64,000 nucleotides of DNA, taken from contig CM077115.1 of assembly GCA_039619475.1 (NCBI GenBank), positions 177,328,060 to 177,392,059 of the forward strand, written 5' to 3'. The notes under the pieces are model-generated. The model saw only the letters and a list, made by a program, of their open reading frames with translations, ran no database searches and was not told the origin of the DNA. The DNA is from Icerya purchasi. Its lineage: Eukaryota > Arthropoda > Insecta > Hemiptera > Monophlebidae. Of the stretch, positions 37,216-51,200 are shown piece by piece; position 1 is the stretch's first letter, and the number at the start of each line of letters is the position of its first letter. The translations under genes and the position numbers were made by a program.

Positions 37216-39595
37216 TAATAAACCAAAATATCTCAAAACATAAAATACATCTTAAAAAATACATTATAGACTACATACTCTTCAAAAAAGCTAATTTTAT
37301 TTTTAAACATTAATGGAAATTGTCACAAAACATCACTAACAAAATATGCTGACCTAGTTTTTGTGTACATGCGCGCATAATATTGATTTCCAATTTTAAA
37401 CCATTCAATGTTTTAACGTTCCTTTTAAAATTCAAATGTATATTACACCTTTATCTTTACGTCGGAGAGGGTTACCATAGCTTAAAGATACAAAATCCAA
37501 ATTTAGAAAAAAATAAACTGCGCACAATCGTTAGGATATTTTTCATTTCTCTTTAAAACCTTTTTGTCAACATCAATGAATTTAAAAATTATATCCGTCC
37601 ACCTTCCGACGCATATTTTATTTTATCTATTAACTATTACTTACTAGAATCATATTTCATTAATTCCACCGAAAATAACATCAACTCTCTCAGTATAATA
37701 ATAAAGTACAAACAGAAACAAAAACAAAAAAATAAAACGAAAAACGAAAAATATCATTAGCATTAGCTCTTTCATGTTAACCATACTTCACGATGAATGA
37801 GGCGCCTCAATATCATTCTGAAGTAGATCATATAGTGTGCCCGTAACCCCCCATTGCATATTTAAAAGGCTTGTTCACATAAAAGTAACCGAGAAAAGAT
37901 AATACTAAACTTTTCAAACGAACACATGTTTCAGTTGCGAATACACACCGAATACAGAACAACACAGAAAATTAATAAAATTTTGCGAATCTCTAAGACT
38001 AGTTAAACTCGACATTATTTTAACATAGCCTATATCGGTTCTTTACAGTTCGGAATAATTAAATTTTGTTAATTTAATTTAAATCAAAATTGTTATTGAA
38101 ACTAATTGTAAAGTATGATTAAAACAAATTTCAAGGGCATTAAAAAAAATGAAAATTAACTTCGTCACGTTAATAATTATTCTTCCATTACAAGTACGGT
38201 TGTTAATAATATGCTTCAAATAAAAATTTTTGTTCAAGACACATTTAATTACCGAAAGAAAATATAAAATTATTACTTGCTCTAGCATTGACGCTATGAA
38301 GAAATCTATTAGCGGAACAAGCAACATCAAATAAAAACACGATATTGTAAATATTTTTTTAAAGAAAGCACCAAAACTAAGAAAACATTTCAACGAATTT
38401 TTAAGTTTATACAATTAAAATAGAGTAATAAATCGTAAATTGCACGGTTAATAAAATACCTGATAGAAATTTCCTCCAAACAAGTAAACAAAAAACGAGA
38501 TTGCATTGATAAGCCGCAGAATATTAGATTAAAAAATATTTATGGTAAACTTATAAAACACTGCTTCGAACACGATACGTTACTTATATATATATATATA
38601 TATATATTATTATTATTATTATCTATTATTTTCTATGAAAAATGTAAATAACAACTTAATGAAAATGTTTCAAAGAAAACGATTTTATAAAACAAACTGT
38701 AAATTTTATATATTGCGAAATATAATGTTTAAGCATTATTACAAAGTGCGTATTTGTACATTTTCGCATTTTTTTCAATTACATTCGATCGAACACGTAA
38801 TAAGAATATTATTAATGACAAAATTTCCTTAAATTTAAATCTCGTTTCGATTTAATAAAAAACGTTTTTTAACGGAAACTATTTAAAAGCTGCGTGATCT
38901 CTAATTTTCGAACTCGATTTTTGGGAGTCCCTTCGCAGTCGTTAAAGCACGGATTAACATCTCCTTCTCGATGTACGACAAATTAAATAGTTTTACTATA
39001 TTAAAAAATTAAATTTTTTCTTCTTTTTAAACTGTATATGAAATAAAGTGATATTAATAAAATTGAAATAATGCAAAATGTTCGTTAATTAAAGAATGTA
39101 ACGGCTTTTTAAAGTTAATATATACATATGTAGGGCACACAGTTATAAGTAACAAAATATTACATCCATAAAAAATTTACTCATATTACTTCGATTTTTT
39201 TCAGTCTTTGTAAATAATTGCTTATACGGTCGGAATGTTTAGTTTTTAAAACGAAGAAATCGCACGATTAAATAATTTACCGAACATCCGAGAAATAAAC
39301 AGCAAAACCATTCGGTAATTTTAAAAAAAACAAAAAAAGCTCATTTATTAACTGAAATTATTTACAGCTAATCAGCGCATACACTCACGTTTCCGAAATT
39401 CACGTACAAATTTTTCTTCTTCCTTATAACGTGTTTTTAAGCATGTACACGCTATAATTAACCAATTGCAAAATATACGTACATTTAATATATATATACG
39501 AGTGTGTGTACATATATTTTTAATTAAAAATTTGAAAAACAAGTTCTGCATTTTTAAACTAACTTTGATTTTATTTAAAATTTAAATAATCTAAA

Positions 39596-39627
<32 letters not shown>

Positions 39628-42490
39628 GATACCTTTAACAAGAAAAATTCAAATAACAATACTGATAATAAACTAAAATACTTCAGTACCGTAATTTAAC
39701 AAAAACAAAGAGTAGTATTATTAGCGAAAATTGAACAAAGCAAAACGATCATAAAACATTCTGAAAAAGTAATAACTTTACGGAAAAATAAAACTATTTT
39801 AAGGTAAATCCATATTCCACGTTGTTAAATTTTTACTAAGCATAATATAAGTGTCTAAATTATCCAGAATACACTGCTAGGCAGAACGATAAAGCGACTA
39901 TTGACTTTGCAAAGGCAAAGCGACATCTTTTACTTTAAATCAAGAGTATTTTACACATTTGAGTACTTTTGCAGTCCTAACACGTGGTACTATAAAACAA
40001 TTTATTTCGTACAGCACATTTTAAATAACAAATGAAGCGGCGAATAATTTAAAATTCCGTAATAAATATGCAAAATGCAGCCCCCTTCACCGCAAATAAA
40101 AGCATGAAAGCGAGCGTAAAACGAATATCTACTTTTCCTTAATAGTAGTAGTAGTAGCAGTAGTAATAATAATAACGATAATAGTTTCAAAAGGAATATA
40201 CGTCGAAAATCAGTAAACCCTCAACATCTCTACGATTAAAATTCCACGATAGTGTCTAGTAATTATTAGGAACATCGAGATACCTTATAAAACTGTCCTT
40301 TTCATGACAGTGCGTCGAGGTTTTGAGTCGATATACAGTGCAACAAGCTATCGCAGTGACCAAATAGTTGCTACCAACCCAGGACCCCGTCTTAAGTAGA
40401 AACACCCGGCGATAGTTTAATTAAACACAGATATAATCTTAAAAATCGCGAAGAAAGCAATATAATAAATCATTAGGCAATTTTTTTGTATAATTTGGTG
40501 TGAAAATACATATTTAATACTTGTATTAATGTAAGAAGCGGGGTTAATATCAGTGTCTAAAACGTACTCTGTATGCCTAACCGTGTTTCCATAAAGAATT
40601 TTCTTGAACACTAACTACAGCTGGCGACAAGTAGTCACCCGCTCAGAACCACACGATACCGGCGCCACCTATTAATTTATATACCTAATTGAATTATAAA
40701 CAATTATCTACTATACTTTCATAGTGCCCTTTTATGTATACGCACAAATAAATAATAATTTCTATCCTTTATTTGGCTTATTTATTTTTGCAACATTACG
40801 GCATGTGTGTAATTTACCTTCAAAATGAAAGTGAAGAAATTTTGCGGTATATATTTCGCGAATATTAAAGGGCTTACCGGGAAGAACGAAATAAACTAAA
40901 TAATAAAATCAACAGAAATAAAGTTCTACCTAAAACGTACTTCAAGATAAAACGAAAATAAAAACTTAAACTTTAAAGGAAATATATATATATATATATA
41001 TATTATAAAATAAATAAGGAACCATAACCAAAAAAAAATTATAAGTAGTTACATGTGCCCTTTTATAGAATTCACAAAAATAAATATTACTATATATTAC
41101 TGCGTACTTATATACAATAAATAAATAAGTAAGTATATCACAATGGCAGTAATGTTTGTTTTCTCAAATTTAAAAGAACGACTAAAAGACACACTTAACG
41201 ATTACCCGCATTTACATCATCTCGCCAAAAATTAGTTAAGCGATATAGCTAAAAATCTTTTATCGAAAATAAACAGAAAATTGACACGATAGACCAAATT
41301 AACTGTCAACCAAAATAAAGCGGAATTACTAGAATAGTAAAAATATTATTCAGCTAATGCAAAAATCAGCCAACTTTTTGATGCCCCGGAAATAGTTCAT
41401 TCTTGAATTTTGTTACATAAAAAATAATGATAGAAAAAAGAAAAAAAAATTACTCTATTGTCATACCTGTAGCGTCCGAAGATACGAACATGTATAGACA
41501 CGAAACTACTAGACTATTTCTGGTGAACTATAATTTCCGATAATGCTGACATTATTTCGCAGCGGCTTTGTTTGACTATATTCGTCACGAATAGTACGCA
41601 AACTAATTGTAAGTAAAAAATTACATCCACTATCAGCGTAAGCCCCTGCCGTTGAAAAAATTCCGCAAAATTTGGCGAATTACACAGAGCAACGGAATAG
41701 ACAAATAGACTGGGAATTTAAATTAACGCGACAGAAGCTGTAATTTTCTGAGAAAATATGTATCATTGTTCATCTACTTACGAAGTGCGGATACAATAAC
41801 TTTGTACAGCAATAACCCTGTTTCGCTTCATTCCCATTTTATTGCTATTTTTTTCTACAGATATGTATTACTGAACTGAAAAATGGTTACATGAACGTAG
41901 TATAAAAAAAAACAAATTTTCATAAAAACGTAATGTACATGTAAGAAATAATTAACGATAGCCGGTAATGTAAAGAAAGTCGGTACACACTGAATGACGA
42001 TAAATAATCGGAACTAATCCGGTAAACCAAAAATTACCGTTAGCGACACGTTACAAGGCGCAAAAGGAGAAACTGAAAGAAGTACTGAGCGGAAGTTGAA
42101 GATCATAAATAATACCGAAAATTAATATCAAATCAGAATCGACATTTTAGTAATGTTTAATTTTAATTGTAATTTCCTTTTCGATTTCCCAAAATTATTG
42201 AAATTTTAAAGTTTAAATACAGTGATAGTATCAGTAACTAGACTTGCCGATGTGAAGTTACGACAAAATTGACGTTCGCGAACTTTTTGAAAATTCTAAT
42301 CAATAATTTACCTATAATGCTCTGCATTATTATTATTATTTGAGTATGTTTATCACTGGATGTATACGTGTAAGCACATAAATGTATGAGTGGATGTATA
42401 CATGATCGATTGTATGTCTACATATATTATATTGAATATGTACATATGTGTGTTTATAAATGTGTATGTGTATGCGTGTATATATATTAA
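37216..42490. other. AT-rich non-coding with microsatellites
   Basis: About 5 kb without a supported gene or repeat. It holds (TA)n/(TAT)n at about 38585-38623, a 28-base T run at about 39600-39627, (TAG)n at about 40143-40165 and (TA)n at about 40983-41003. The few open frames are Lys/Asn/Ile/Phe-rich, as expected by chance. Confidence 0.5.
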
Positions 42491-42686
42491 TTACAACGTA
42501 ATTCTTAGGCTACCCCCCATTCGAAAAAATGCCCCAATTTTATGTAACGTTTGTTATATTTTATAGGATTTTTGTTATTGTTATTTAAAAAATGTCACAA
42601 TTTTATGTAATGAAAAATGTAACGAAAAATATAACGCAAAAATATCTTAATTTTATGTGTTGAGGCCAGTAAGAATTACGTTGTAA
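42491..42686. mobile_element. 196 bp MITE with 17 bp perfect terminal inverted repeats
   Basis: Left end ttacaacgtaattctta (42491-42507) and right end taagaattacgttgtaa (42670-42686) are exact inverse copies. The interior is AT-rich with repeated ttatgtaa(c/t)g blocks and no coding frame. A related interior occurs at 13773-13830. The flanks do not give a clear duplication (TA or a few A/T bases are possible), so the superfamily is left open. Confidence 0.85.
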
Positions 42687-42740
42687 ATTTTGATCATGTT
42701 ATACAAAGTGTAGAAGAGAAAGAGACAGAAATGAAAGTAA

Positions 42741-42782
42741 GAGGGGTCAAGGGGCACAGCCCCTTGCGAGGCCAAAATGGCC
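42741..42782. repeat. Two adjacent GC-rich hairpins
   Basis: caagggg-cacag-ccccttg (42748-42766) and ggcca-aaa-tggcc (42770-42782) are both perfect. They lie 60 bp beyond the MITE in otherwise AT-rich DNA, and may be part of another dispersed repeat. Confidence 0.6.
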
Positions 42783-43054
42783 GAGTTATACATACATATA
42801 TATATATATTATGTGTATATGTGTAAATATAATAATTATAGCTTATATTTGTATATGAATGTTTGTGTGCATTAAAGATATATATTTTACTATTTAACAA
42901 ATTTTTAATGTTCAGTAAAAAAAGTTGTAACTTGGATCATGAAGAGTAGAACCCCTACTCATGCGTTTTCGCGCATATGCGGATTAACCGAAGTTAGTTT
43001 TATACACATCCTGTTCTTTTACCTTATACATTTTGAAAACATTTTAATGTAACG

Positions 43055-43115
43055 TTTTTTCGGTTGTATATCTTTAAATAAACAATTTGATTTGATTATT
43101 ATTATTATTAATGGG
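43055..43115 (+). repeat. Retroelement tail ending in (ATT)n
   Basis: aataaacaatttgatttgat followed by (tat)n. The same tail occurs about 400 bp downstream (43475-43540). The body upstream is not recognised. Confidence 0.5.
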
Positions 43116-43474
43116 CGAATGTGTGTTTAATGTTAAATGTAGATAATAATCATATTGTGAACATGGGCCAAAATAGTTTATAAAAGTTGAAAATAAACCA
43201 GGCTTTTTAGTTTCTTAATTTTTATTTCTTTTTTTCTTTCTCTTCTTCTATGGACAAAGTTTGGCTCATGCGCTTTAATTAAATGTATTGCATTACTACT
43301 TTACAACATACTGATAGGTTAATACATTTTCAGAAGATTTCTGTACACCGATATTGTAAAGTCTATCAATGTATTATCAGTTTTCTTTTTATAATTATAA
43401 TCCCACTACTCGCGTACGTATGCGCATTTGTAGAATTTATATTTTTTCTTATATTTTTATATTAATTTTGTTAC

Positions 43475-43542
43475 AGCAATAAAATTTGATCTTATTTGAT
43501 TATTATTATTATTAGTAGTAGTAGTAGTAGTATTAGTATTAG
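43475..43542 (+). repeat. Second copy of the same tail, with (AGT)n extension
   Basis: aataaaatttgatcttattt gattatt, continuing into (ATT)n then (AGT)n. It is probably a 3' end of the same short element family as at 43083. Confidence 0.5.
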
Positions 43543-44812
43543 TGCAAATGAGAAGGACGTCATCATAAACTGATGCATTTACGATGTTTAATAATTTCAT
43601 AATTTTCCGAATTTATCCTTAATTAGTGCAACCCAAATTCTAAATAAATTGGTTTTTAAATTTTAGTTACACGTTCATTTTTACGGGTTTTTATGGAGCA
43701 AAGCGGCTATGAGTTTTGAAACATATCTCGTAATAATAACAATAATGCAGAATGTTTCAGAGAGATTAATAAGGAAAATTATCGAAAATTTCTCTAACGT
43801 AAATTTTGCTTTAACTAATTAGGAAATTTATAAACTATATTCCCGGAAATGGATCATTTCAAAAAACAAGTTTCAAAGAACTATTTCTAAAAATATCCCC
43901 TTCGGATAATTATAATTTCAGATACATACTTTCGAGCATACAGCATTTAAAAATACGCTTCATCATATTATATTGTAGTGACCGCTGTTGTTCCAATTAT
44001 AATTATCAGTAGTAAATCAGTGCGTGCGATAAAGAAATATCACGTTGTTTCATCTCTTTACATATAGCGTCGTAATATATAAATTATTTAAAACATCTAT
44101 CATTAATCAGCGCATTATAACTTTGTAAGTTTTTCATTTTTATCTTATTATATGCATTACGTAATGATATAAAAAAAATGCTAGCTAATTTGAATTTAAT
44201 ATTTTTATCGGATTATTAGGTCCTGAAAAATGCCGTAAATAATTTAAAGCAAAACATAAAAAGTAACTAGTTTTTTAACTTTTATGTAATCAAAACCACT
44301 ATGCTGCTAGAGTTTAAAATTTCTTTTACTTCTTCCTCAGTGATGTAATCAGCCCGCACTAACTTAAAAAGTAACATTTTCTGCATACGTACAAACTCCG
44401 CACTTCCTCTCAATGCTACTTTTTAAAATTCGCGTTTTTTTTTGTTTTTTTTTTTTTCTTAACTAATTACACGAGTAACCTTTCTATCCTATTCATTAGA
44501 AGAAAATTAAATTCGTTCAATATAAACGAGAAAAAAAAAAGAGTATTTAACTATTTCTCGGAAAATAAAATTGAAAATTATTCATTTTCAAATAGTACTA
44601 CTAACTACTTAGTAATTTTGTATATTATTATGTACGTATTAAAAAGAAATGTGCGAATTTGCACAAGATTATGACAATATCTGGTAAAATTTATACTGTA
44701 GAAATGACGATTAAAAGAAAAAGAGAAGCAGATAAAAAGAGTATAAAACTTCTCATTTCACAAAGTTCGTAACATCTAAATATACATACATACGATATAT
44801 ACGACTTGCACA
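43543..44812. other. AT-rich sequence downstream of Hyccin
   Basis: Mostly non-coding. A 46-codon minus-strand open segment at 44282-44422 has protein-like composition but cannot be joined to Hyccin exon 8 in phase. It is discussed separately. Confidence 0.4.
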
Positions 44813-45249
44813 TCATACATTGCTAACCTGTATAGACCTCGATACATCCATTTCAATTCCTATGGAGGCGGCAGTGTTATTCTTCTTATTACTGAATCCG
44901 CTGCAATCGCTTTCAATAACTCCTAAAGCGGATATGTCGGAACCACATAGCTCTATACCACTTTCATCGCCGGACGCATCTTCCGATATCCCGTTCATCG
45001 TAATTGAATTACTTTTTTGATGGTGAATGCTTTTGTTACTCGCAGACGCATTACCGCCGGTACCACTTTTTACTGCGATCGCCAATTTCTCTTTAGTTTT
45101 CTTGCCGAAACTAGCGGCCATTTTGGGTAGACTTTTGCGTGCGTGTATTTCAGGCGCTGCACTATCCTCTTTTTCCTCGGATATCGAACTTAATCCACCT
45201 CCTCCGTTATTTGCATCCTCTGCTTGAGGATCTTGTATTGGAATGTCGT
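44813..45249 (-). CDS. Hyccin: Hyccin exon 8 (terminal)
   Basis: Acceptor ttcttttag. The codon split with exon 7 gives Asp. Low-complexity, charged and Ser-rich ('AEDANNGGGGLSSISEEKED', 'NGISEDASGDESGIELCGSD'). Ends at TGA (44813-44815), four codons past a possible donor. Confidence 0.8.
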
Positions 45250-48200
45250 CTAAAAGAAAAATTTTACAAAACATTAGAGCCTACGATTTCTGATTTGGCG
45301 TTTTACAGTATTTTACACATTCTTTCTAAAACAGAGAAATTTAAATATTACTTTTTTTTATCTTCATACTTTTACGTAACTTATATAAAATTAAGCACGA
45401 AAATATAATCTACGTTTCCAAAAACTATATTAAAAAAAAGGGTGGGTGGGGGGAATTTAAATGTTTTTTTTTTTTTTTTTTTGTATTAAAAACATGTATA
45501 TAGTGTATTTAAGAAACTGAATAAATTGTTTAAATTTGTATTGATTACATCTGCAGTAATGAAAAGTAATTTAAGAGAACCGTCGATCTATGTGTTTACC
45601 CTGTAACACACACACACATAAATATATTAAAAAAAATCAATGGTTTACATACCAGGTAATTTTTTAGTTCGAAATGAGGCATTTGTAATCATAGATTTTG
45701 ATAATGAGGTTACATGAGAAGACGTTGTGACTGCAACACCAATATTGAAAGATGTATTTTCTGACTGCCCTGAAATATTATATATAATAAAAACGGCTTA
45801 AACAACCAGTCATAAATGTACAATAATGATAACCGAACGAAGCGGCGTAATTTTTCATTTAAAAACGATATTAAAAATTAAAATATAAACGGATTACATA
45901 CCAGAATTGGAAGAGAAATTTGCACTATTCTTAATAGCGTTAGCCAATAGCAATACATTATTAAAACAATGGTAACTTGCTCGGTAATAAACATCTTCAA
46001 TAGCTTGCAGTGACTCGTATTTATAATTATTAAACCTACACACACCGAAATATATATATATATATATCAATTATTCCATTTTCATAAAAAAATTTACTAG
46101 ACATTTGTGCCGCAGTATCATTTTTAAATTTATCTAAGTAAAAGATAAACAGTCTTTCGTCCGTTAAAATTTATATTTTTTAAAAGTAGGCCCCCCCCCA
46201 ATCCCCGCCAGTGTTGACTTGAAATAGTAACTTACCTATTAAACATTCTAACTGGATTGCAGCAATGTCACCCCCGTATTTACTAATTTCTAGGTGAAAG
46301 TTTTCAACAAACTCTTCTAGCCTCTTTAAATTTGGGTTTTTTTTTTTTTTGAAAAGCTTCCATTTCATTAATCTGATAATAAAATAATAAGTACATAAAA
46401 AATATCGAATTTCGAAAACTAATAATTTCAGTTTGAGCTTAATCATTTGGTTCGTTAAAAATAATGGCAAAACACTTTTTCATCTCCTAAGGAACAAAAT
46501 TACAAAAAAAGCTGCAATTTACATAGACCGGGTAACAGTAACCTTTAAATAGAACCCCAGTTTTCTGAAGAATACCATTAATTTTAAAGAAAAAAAAAAA
46601 AAAAATCAAACTGAAAATAGCAAAAAAATATTCTAATAAATTAGAAAAAAGAATAAATATTACATAGCATAATGAAGGCACTGCAATAAATGGCTCAAAA
46701 ATGATGAAGAAACTGGAATACGAGGTAATACTAATGAAAAAGATCCATCTCTACTGCAAATTGATGACCTTCTGTATGAATTTGAAGAGCTCTTTGAAAA
46801 GCCTTGAGTAACAATTCTAAAAAAAAAAAAGAGAGAGAAAACAATTAGCACAAATAATAAAAATATTTTAAAAAAAAATCATATATTTCTTGTAAGTATA
46901 ATTACAATCTTAACTTTAGACCCGTTAAGCTTAAGCTTGTTGACGAATTTCTTATTTTATATCTAATTTTACTGTTTTTACATTATATGAGTGTTCGAAA
47001 TTAAGCACATCATTCATTCATCCACATGTTCCCCTCTGGTGTTTTTTTTTCTTTTGTTTTTTCATTTTATTATTTTATTTTTATTTCCTTGTAACCATTT
47101 TTTAAATTCTTCTTTCAGTTTTCTTTACGTTTTTTCACGTATTATTTCTTCCGACATGCTATTCAACTATTATTTATCCATTTGTTTTCCATTGGTAGTC
47201 TCACGAGTTTATACCTCTGTTTATTCTTTAAGAGTATTGTTTTATTTCTGCTTTTTTTTCCATCCCCGTATTTTTATATATTTTTAAGTGTTCCCAGATT
47301 GTTATACTTAAGTACAAACCTCCTACAATTAATAGATTTTCTCTTTTTAATGACTCATTTGAACTTCTACTTTTTTTTTTTCTCGATATCAGTCTTATGC
47401 ATTTTATTTTATTCATATAAGTTTTCCTGGCTGTTCCCCATGCTTGAATTCCATATCCTAGGTGTGATTCTATCAGTGCATATTATATTATTATTTTTAA
47501 TGTTTTACTACTTACATATTTTTTCAATGTATACAACGACGGTATTACAGCTCTACTCATTTACTTATTGCTATTAATTCCTGTTACGTCTGTGATTCTA
47601 CCATCTTAATAGCCTTTATGCGCAGCCATTATGGCTATATCATCTGCAAAAGCAAATAACTCGCAGTGTTTTAATATTTTATATAGTCCATTTACTTATA
47701 TACAGGCTGGCTTGGAGACGATTGGTGCATGGTGCGAACCAACTGCAAGGCTGACACACTGATGATGATGCTGATGATGATGATATTCAATAGTGGGAAC
47801 AAATTACTGCCTTGTGGCACACATTTATTTCCCTCTATTTCCTCACTTTGTTCATTTAAAATGCAAACTACTGTTTTTCTTTTTGTAAATCGTTCTTAAA
47901 CCATGACTTTACCTTACCTATTATCCCTATGCCCTCTAATTTCTCTAAAAGTTTCTCGTGAGTTACTGTGACAAATGCCTTTGTCAGATCTATGTATGTT
48001 GCTAGTACTTCATTGTCTATTTCAAAGTTTTCCCTAATTCTCTCTACAAAATCTCCCCTAGCACTTTCGAAATTGATTTATTTTTTTTGGAATCCCTATT
48101 GTTGTTTATCTATGATTTTATAGCTTTCACCTCGCTTGTTAGTGAATCATTGATTTGTACAATGTCGTTATTTTTGTTTGAAATGTACTGTGAGAATTTT

Positions 48201-51200
48201 TTTATTTCTAGCATATCTTTTTTTAATCCCTGTATATGAAACTCTCATGTGTCTGATTCAACCTCATATTCTCCGTCTTGGCAATGTTTTTTCGCGATTG
48301 GTTCAGCGCTGTCCGCACTGAAATTTCTAGGTTGTCTTTTGTTTATTGCAGAATTAAATACTAACATTGCGTGAAATTAATTGCGATCAAGACGACCGTT
48401 ATTTTATTAAGATACTTTTGAAAAATAATTTTTTTTTTTAGCAATTAGATAAAAGTGTAGCATTTTATAATTACAAACTAACCATAACTAGTCTAATGAA
48501 ACCAGCCATTTTTAATTACTTAACAAACTTTTTCTGCGCTACAAAATTTAATTCTTGAAATTTACGATCCTTTAGTCCATCTTTCATAAATATTTCTAAC
48601 TGACAATTAGTGGGGCGCGTCCTACTAAATTTATTTCACCATTCTTTTTTACTATTAACAGGTGAACTGTATTACGTAAACAGAATACACCTTTCGCAAT
48701 CATCGTTATCATTGGGTCTTAACATGATATTATGAAGTTCTGAAGATTAAAATAGACGGTAAAAAACGAAATAATAACATCAATCGAGGAACATTTTGCT
48801 CAATTTGGACGCTATAAACCTTGTTCAGCAATAACGAGAAAGTGTGCTTTTCTAGGTATGTGATATATTTAATTTTGCTCTTTCTAGTTTTTATATCTAC
48901 TTTCTAAACGATTTACTTATTCGTTCTTAAAATTGGACCGAAAAAAAAAAAAACATTTTTCATAATGCACCGACTGTATATTTCAATTTTAGTCTCTACA
49001 CTCTTATAAAACAAATTTTATATTTTTCTACGGTTATGTTGGGCCTTTTACAGGTTTTAAGCACAACGTTATTATTTTAAAAAACATAAAAATGATTTAC
49101 TGTTAAGTAAACAACGAAAATATTACGAACATTAAAGGAATGACCTAGTTTTAATGTAAATAATAAAAGTTTCCGCTGGAAATACCTCTAACAACAGTCG
49201 GCTAAACATAATTCAGTTTTAGTTTTTTCCCTTCTATTCGAAAACTGGCATAGATCGACACATCTTTTTAAAATTTTAATAACTTATAATGTCTATAATT
49301 ATAAATAATAATGAAATTATTACGAAAATTCTTTCGGCAGAAAAATTTTCTATTAGCTGCTAGATTACATACCGGAATTTAATAAAAATTCTAACTGAAA
49401 TGATTTTGTAAAGTAACGCTTTCGACAGAACTACCATCTTTCCGTTTAATCCGCAATATAATGAAATAATGTTCAAAATTATAAAAATAGAAAACTGCCA
49501 GCAGTTTTGTTAAAACTTTGTTCGCAACTGAACCGCTGGTAATAAAGTGATACGGAACTATTTTACATCAACGATAAAACATTAAATTGTAAAACATATA
49601 ATTTATCAATACGGTTTGTAATAGTCTTAATGCTAAACACAGTTTTGGTGAAATCGAATTAATTCGTGATGTGAAAATTTCAGAGCAAAACATGGCCTCA
49701 TTATAAGTGTCGACACTATTTCATGAAAAACATATGTAATTGTATAAAATAAATTACAATGAAAATGTAAAAGAAAATGATAAATGTTTAACAGTAAAGC
49801 CTAACTAATAAACTGTCCATTACAACAAAACGTCGTAATTAATTTTAGCAACCAATACAAGCACTCACACACATCCATACGTGCTCGCTTATTTCAATAT
49901 TAAAGCAATATATTTTTACTAACACTGAGGTGACTTTACAAAGATGTTCCAACGATTGTTTAGGAAGATGCGAAATATGTCTATTGTAACAGAACAGCAA
50001 TTCAGTCAACACTGTAAGACGATTCTGAGCGATTAATTTATCCACTGGTTTTAATGGACCCCATCTTACTAGCTGAGAATCTCGCTGTTCCAGTCTTTTT
50101 AATGCTGATTCTGTTAATGAAGCTGGTGCTAAACTTACCGGCTAAGCACATAATTAAAATAAACATTATTAAAATACTACAGAAATACTGCAGTTTTTTA
50201 TACGTTCGTTCTGTAATTCAAACTGCTTATAGTTAATTAAGCGTTGTTTTTACAATAGCTAACCGATTATAACAAATTGAAATCATAATTTTGTTGAACT
50301 TATCTAAACAATAATCACACTTCTTCCTTCGTTATTTCTATAATAAATAAAACCGAAGAAAAGTACCTCAAAACAAATAATACAATATAATTATTATGAG
50401 AATTTTGTGGACTCTAATGAATTATTAAGGTAGAACCGAATAAAATGAAGTTGATTTTATTAGTTTTAAATAACACGAATAATAATAAAATATATCAATC
50501 GAAAAAACGACACACAACTCAAAAATATTGAGACCGCATGGCTTCATACTTTATCGTGAATAATGACAAAATAGCGTAGTGTTCAATAAGTTACCAGTTT
50601 AAAAATTTAATAATTAGGTAAGATGCAACTATACATATTGTAAGAAAACTTTAAAACGATTTACTAAAAGAACAAGCGTTTTTAACTTATGTCACCTTTC
50701 TCATCAACTAATTTAAATTACGATACATTGATGAACCAGAATCATATAATTTCAAGAAAACTTTTATAAAATATTGTTCAGACTTAGATTTGACACTATC
50801 AAACTGACTAATTCCGATAATAAAATATTTACAAAATTGTTACTGACCGTTCCAAATAATTAATTTTACGTCAAAAAAAATAAAAAAGATTAAATTTTCG
50901 TTCTTGACGAAAAAGTGATGTCCCTACGTAATATTTGTACATTCTAGATTAAATGAAAGAATAGTTTTACTTGGATATATAAACATTCTATCGACAACTG
51001 TATTCAAAAAGTTTTCAGACGATGAATATAAAAAATTCTTCCTCAAACTAAAACCAATCTTTTAATAATCTCGTAGCAGAATCATCACTTTAGCGGAAAA
51101 ACTAATGCGTAGCTACACCATGGATCTTTTCTTCGCAGTCTTATAAAAAATTTCATTTAGCAAAAATTGGACTTATCCCAATAATTACTTGTTACTTTAA

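Noticed and set aside
34772..42490. Search for tRNA, rRNA or further host exons in the long AT-rich stretch
   Set aside because: No A/B box pair, conserved rRNA core or phase-consistent exon was seen.
44820..45227. Plus-strand open frames over the terminal Hyccin exon
   Set aside because: Antisense shadows of a Ser-rich exon; the minus strand fits splice sites and family phase.
46991..47577. Long Phe/Leu/Tyr-rich plus-strand frames, membrane-like
   Set aside because: Shadow of the minus-strand intronic LINE; composition is that of A-rich DNA read in reverse.
50054..50236. Plus-strand open frame 'MDPILLAENLAVPVFLMLIL'
   Set aside because: Antisense shadow of Hyccin exon 4.
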